Origin: Bacteroides luti
Lineage (GTDB): Bacteria; Bacteroidota; Bacteroidia; Bacteroidales; Bacteroidaceae
Reading direction: 5' to 3'
NCBI RefSeq assembly: GCF_900128905.1
Contig: NZ_FQTV01000006.1
Coordinates: 62,001 to 126,000 of the forward strand
Length of the DNA: 64,000 nt
In this document: piece after piece, positions 63,720 to 64,000 of the stretch
Position numbering within the stretch: the stretch's first letter is position 1
How the letters are laid out: each line of letters begins with the position of its first letter
The notes under the pieces: generated by a model
The model's input: the letters and a program-made list of their open reading frames with translations, nothing else
The model's database searches: none
What the model was told of the DNA's origin: nothing
Translations under genes and position numbers: made by a program

Positions 63720-63875
63720 TAATCTTTGATATTATTATGTTAAAAGAAGGTTTTAAGTTGTATATTAGCAGTAGTGCAAAAGTGACTTTTTAAAGCTCGA
63801 AAGAATGAATAAGGAGAATTCTTGTATTATAATGTGAATGAGTACTAAAACTCACCATCTTATTGCTTTTTTTCG

Positions 63876-63883
63876 TACCTTTG
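63876..63883 (+). promoter_or_regulatory. -7 box for gpmI
   Basis: TACCTTTG, 37 bp upstream of the gpmI ATG. No convincing -33 box. Confidence 0.55.
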
Positions 63884-63920
63884 CACTCGTAAAATGATGA
63901 GTAATTAAACAATTAATAGT

Positions 63921-64000
63921 ATGGCTAAGAAAGCTCTTTTAATGATTCTTGATGGATGGGGAATAGGGAACCATTCTAAAGCAGATGTTATCTTTAACAC
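63921..64000 (+). CDS. gpmI: Phosphoglycerate mutase (2,3-bisphosphoglycerate-independent), 3' end outside window
   Basis: The first 26 codons read [20 protein letters not shown] and continue with ADVIFN. The MILDGWGIG motif carries the metal-binding Asp at the N-terminus of iPGM enzymes of the alkaline phosphatase superfamily. The rest lies beyond the window. A housekeeping gene that marks the right edge of the accessory island. Confidence 0.9.
   Translation, partial: MAKKALLMILDGWGIGNHSKADVIFN

Overview
The window is chromosomal DNA from a member of the Bacteroidales, most like Bacteroides. Three things point there: the repeated promoter pattern TTTG-19 bp-TAnnTTTG in place of sigma70 boxes; the lack of clear Shine-Dalgarno sites; and the gene families present (MurTKQ recycling, DUF4254, DUF4252, DUF2807, a T9SS-type sorting tail on a pectate lyase, sufBCDS without sufE). 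The DNA is AT-rich, and the accessory islands are visibly more so. The species cannot be named from sequence alone.

Layout. 1-9622 (+) is a peptidoglycan-recycling operon: SpoIID-like protein (5' end cut off), AmpG, NamZ, a large FAD/Fe-S dehydrogenase of the D-lactate type, MurT, MurK, MurQ and a GDSL hydrolase. Muropeptides and MurNAc are taken up, MurNAc is phosphorylated and split by MurQ into GlcNAc-6-P and D-lactate, and the dehydrogenase could oxidise that lactate. 9838-11588 (-) holds pdxB and an ABC ATPase. 11725-18405 (+) is a surface-glycan block: DUF4254, heptosyltransferase, Kdo-kinase-like, CDP-glycerol transferase-like, LicD, UDP-galactopyranose mutase and a galactofuranosyltransferase-like enzyme. 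rnhA (-) closes it.

19039-25034 is an AT-rich accessory island: about 900 bp of repeats, a frameshifted transposase remnant, then eight small unrecognised genes and a scrap of an Rhs core. It looks like a graveyard of orphan immunity genes. A tRNA-Glu follows. 25460-31168 is the menaquinone operon menF-D-B-C-E. Then come a lactonase (-), aroK, speA-argB, an ECF sigma factor with an anti-sigma-like partner and a DUF4252 protein, a class II photolyase (-), a DUF2807 lipoprotein (-) and a YgjP-type metallopeptidase.

41568-46516 is rimP-nusA-infB; 46649-52014 is cvpA-sufBCDS. 52469-54296 is a small accessory cassette with a GIY-YIG protein, an Mrr-like nuclease and the tail of a lost AlbA_2-type protein. 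54455-59414 (-) is a pectin-degrading trio (methylesterase-like, PL10, PL1). rnhB follows. 60255-63719 is a second accessory island of lipoproteins and tiny membrane proteins, preceded by 889 bp of structured non-coding DNA. gpmI starts at the right edge.

The most unusual structures are non-coding. Four intergenic loci (9748, 19550, 39371 and 60337) carry short motifs repeated at exactly 22-nt steps, with a different motif at most loci. At 60537-60867 two paralogous palindromes of about 138 bp lie side by side; their outer stems differ in sequence between copies, yet each stem pairs within its own copy.
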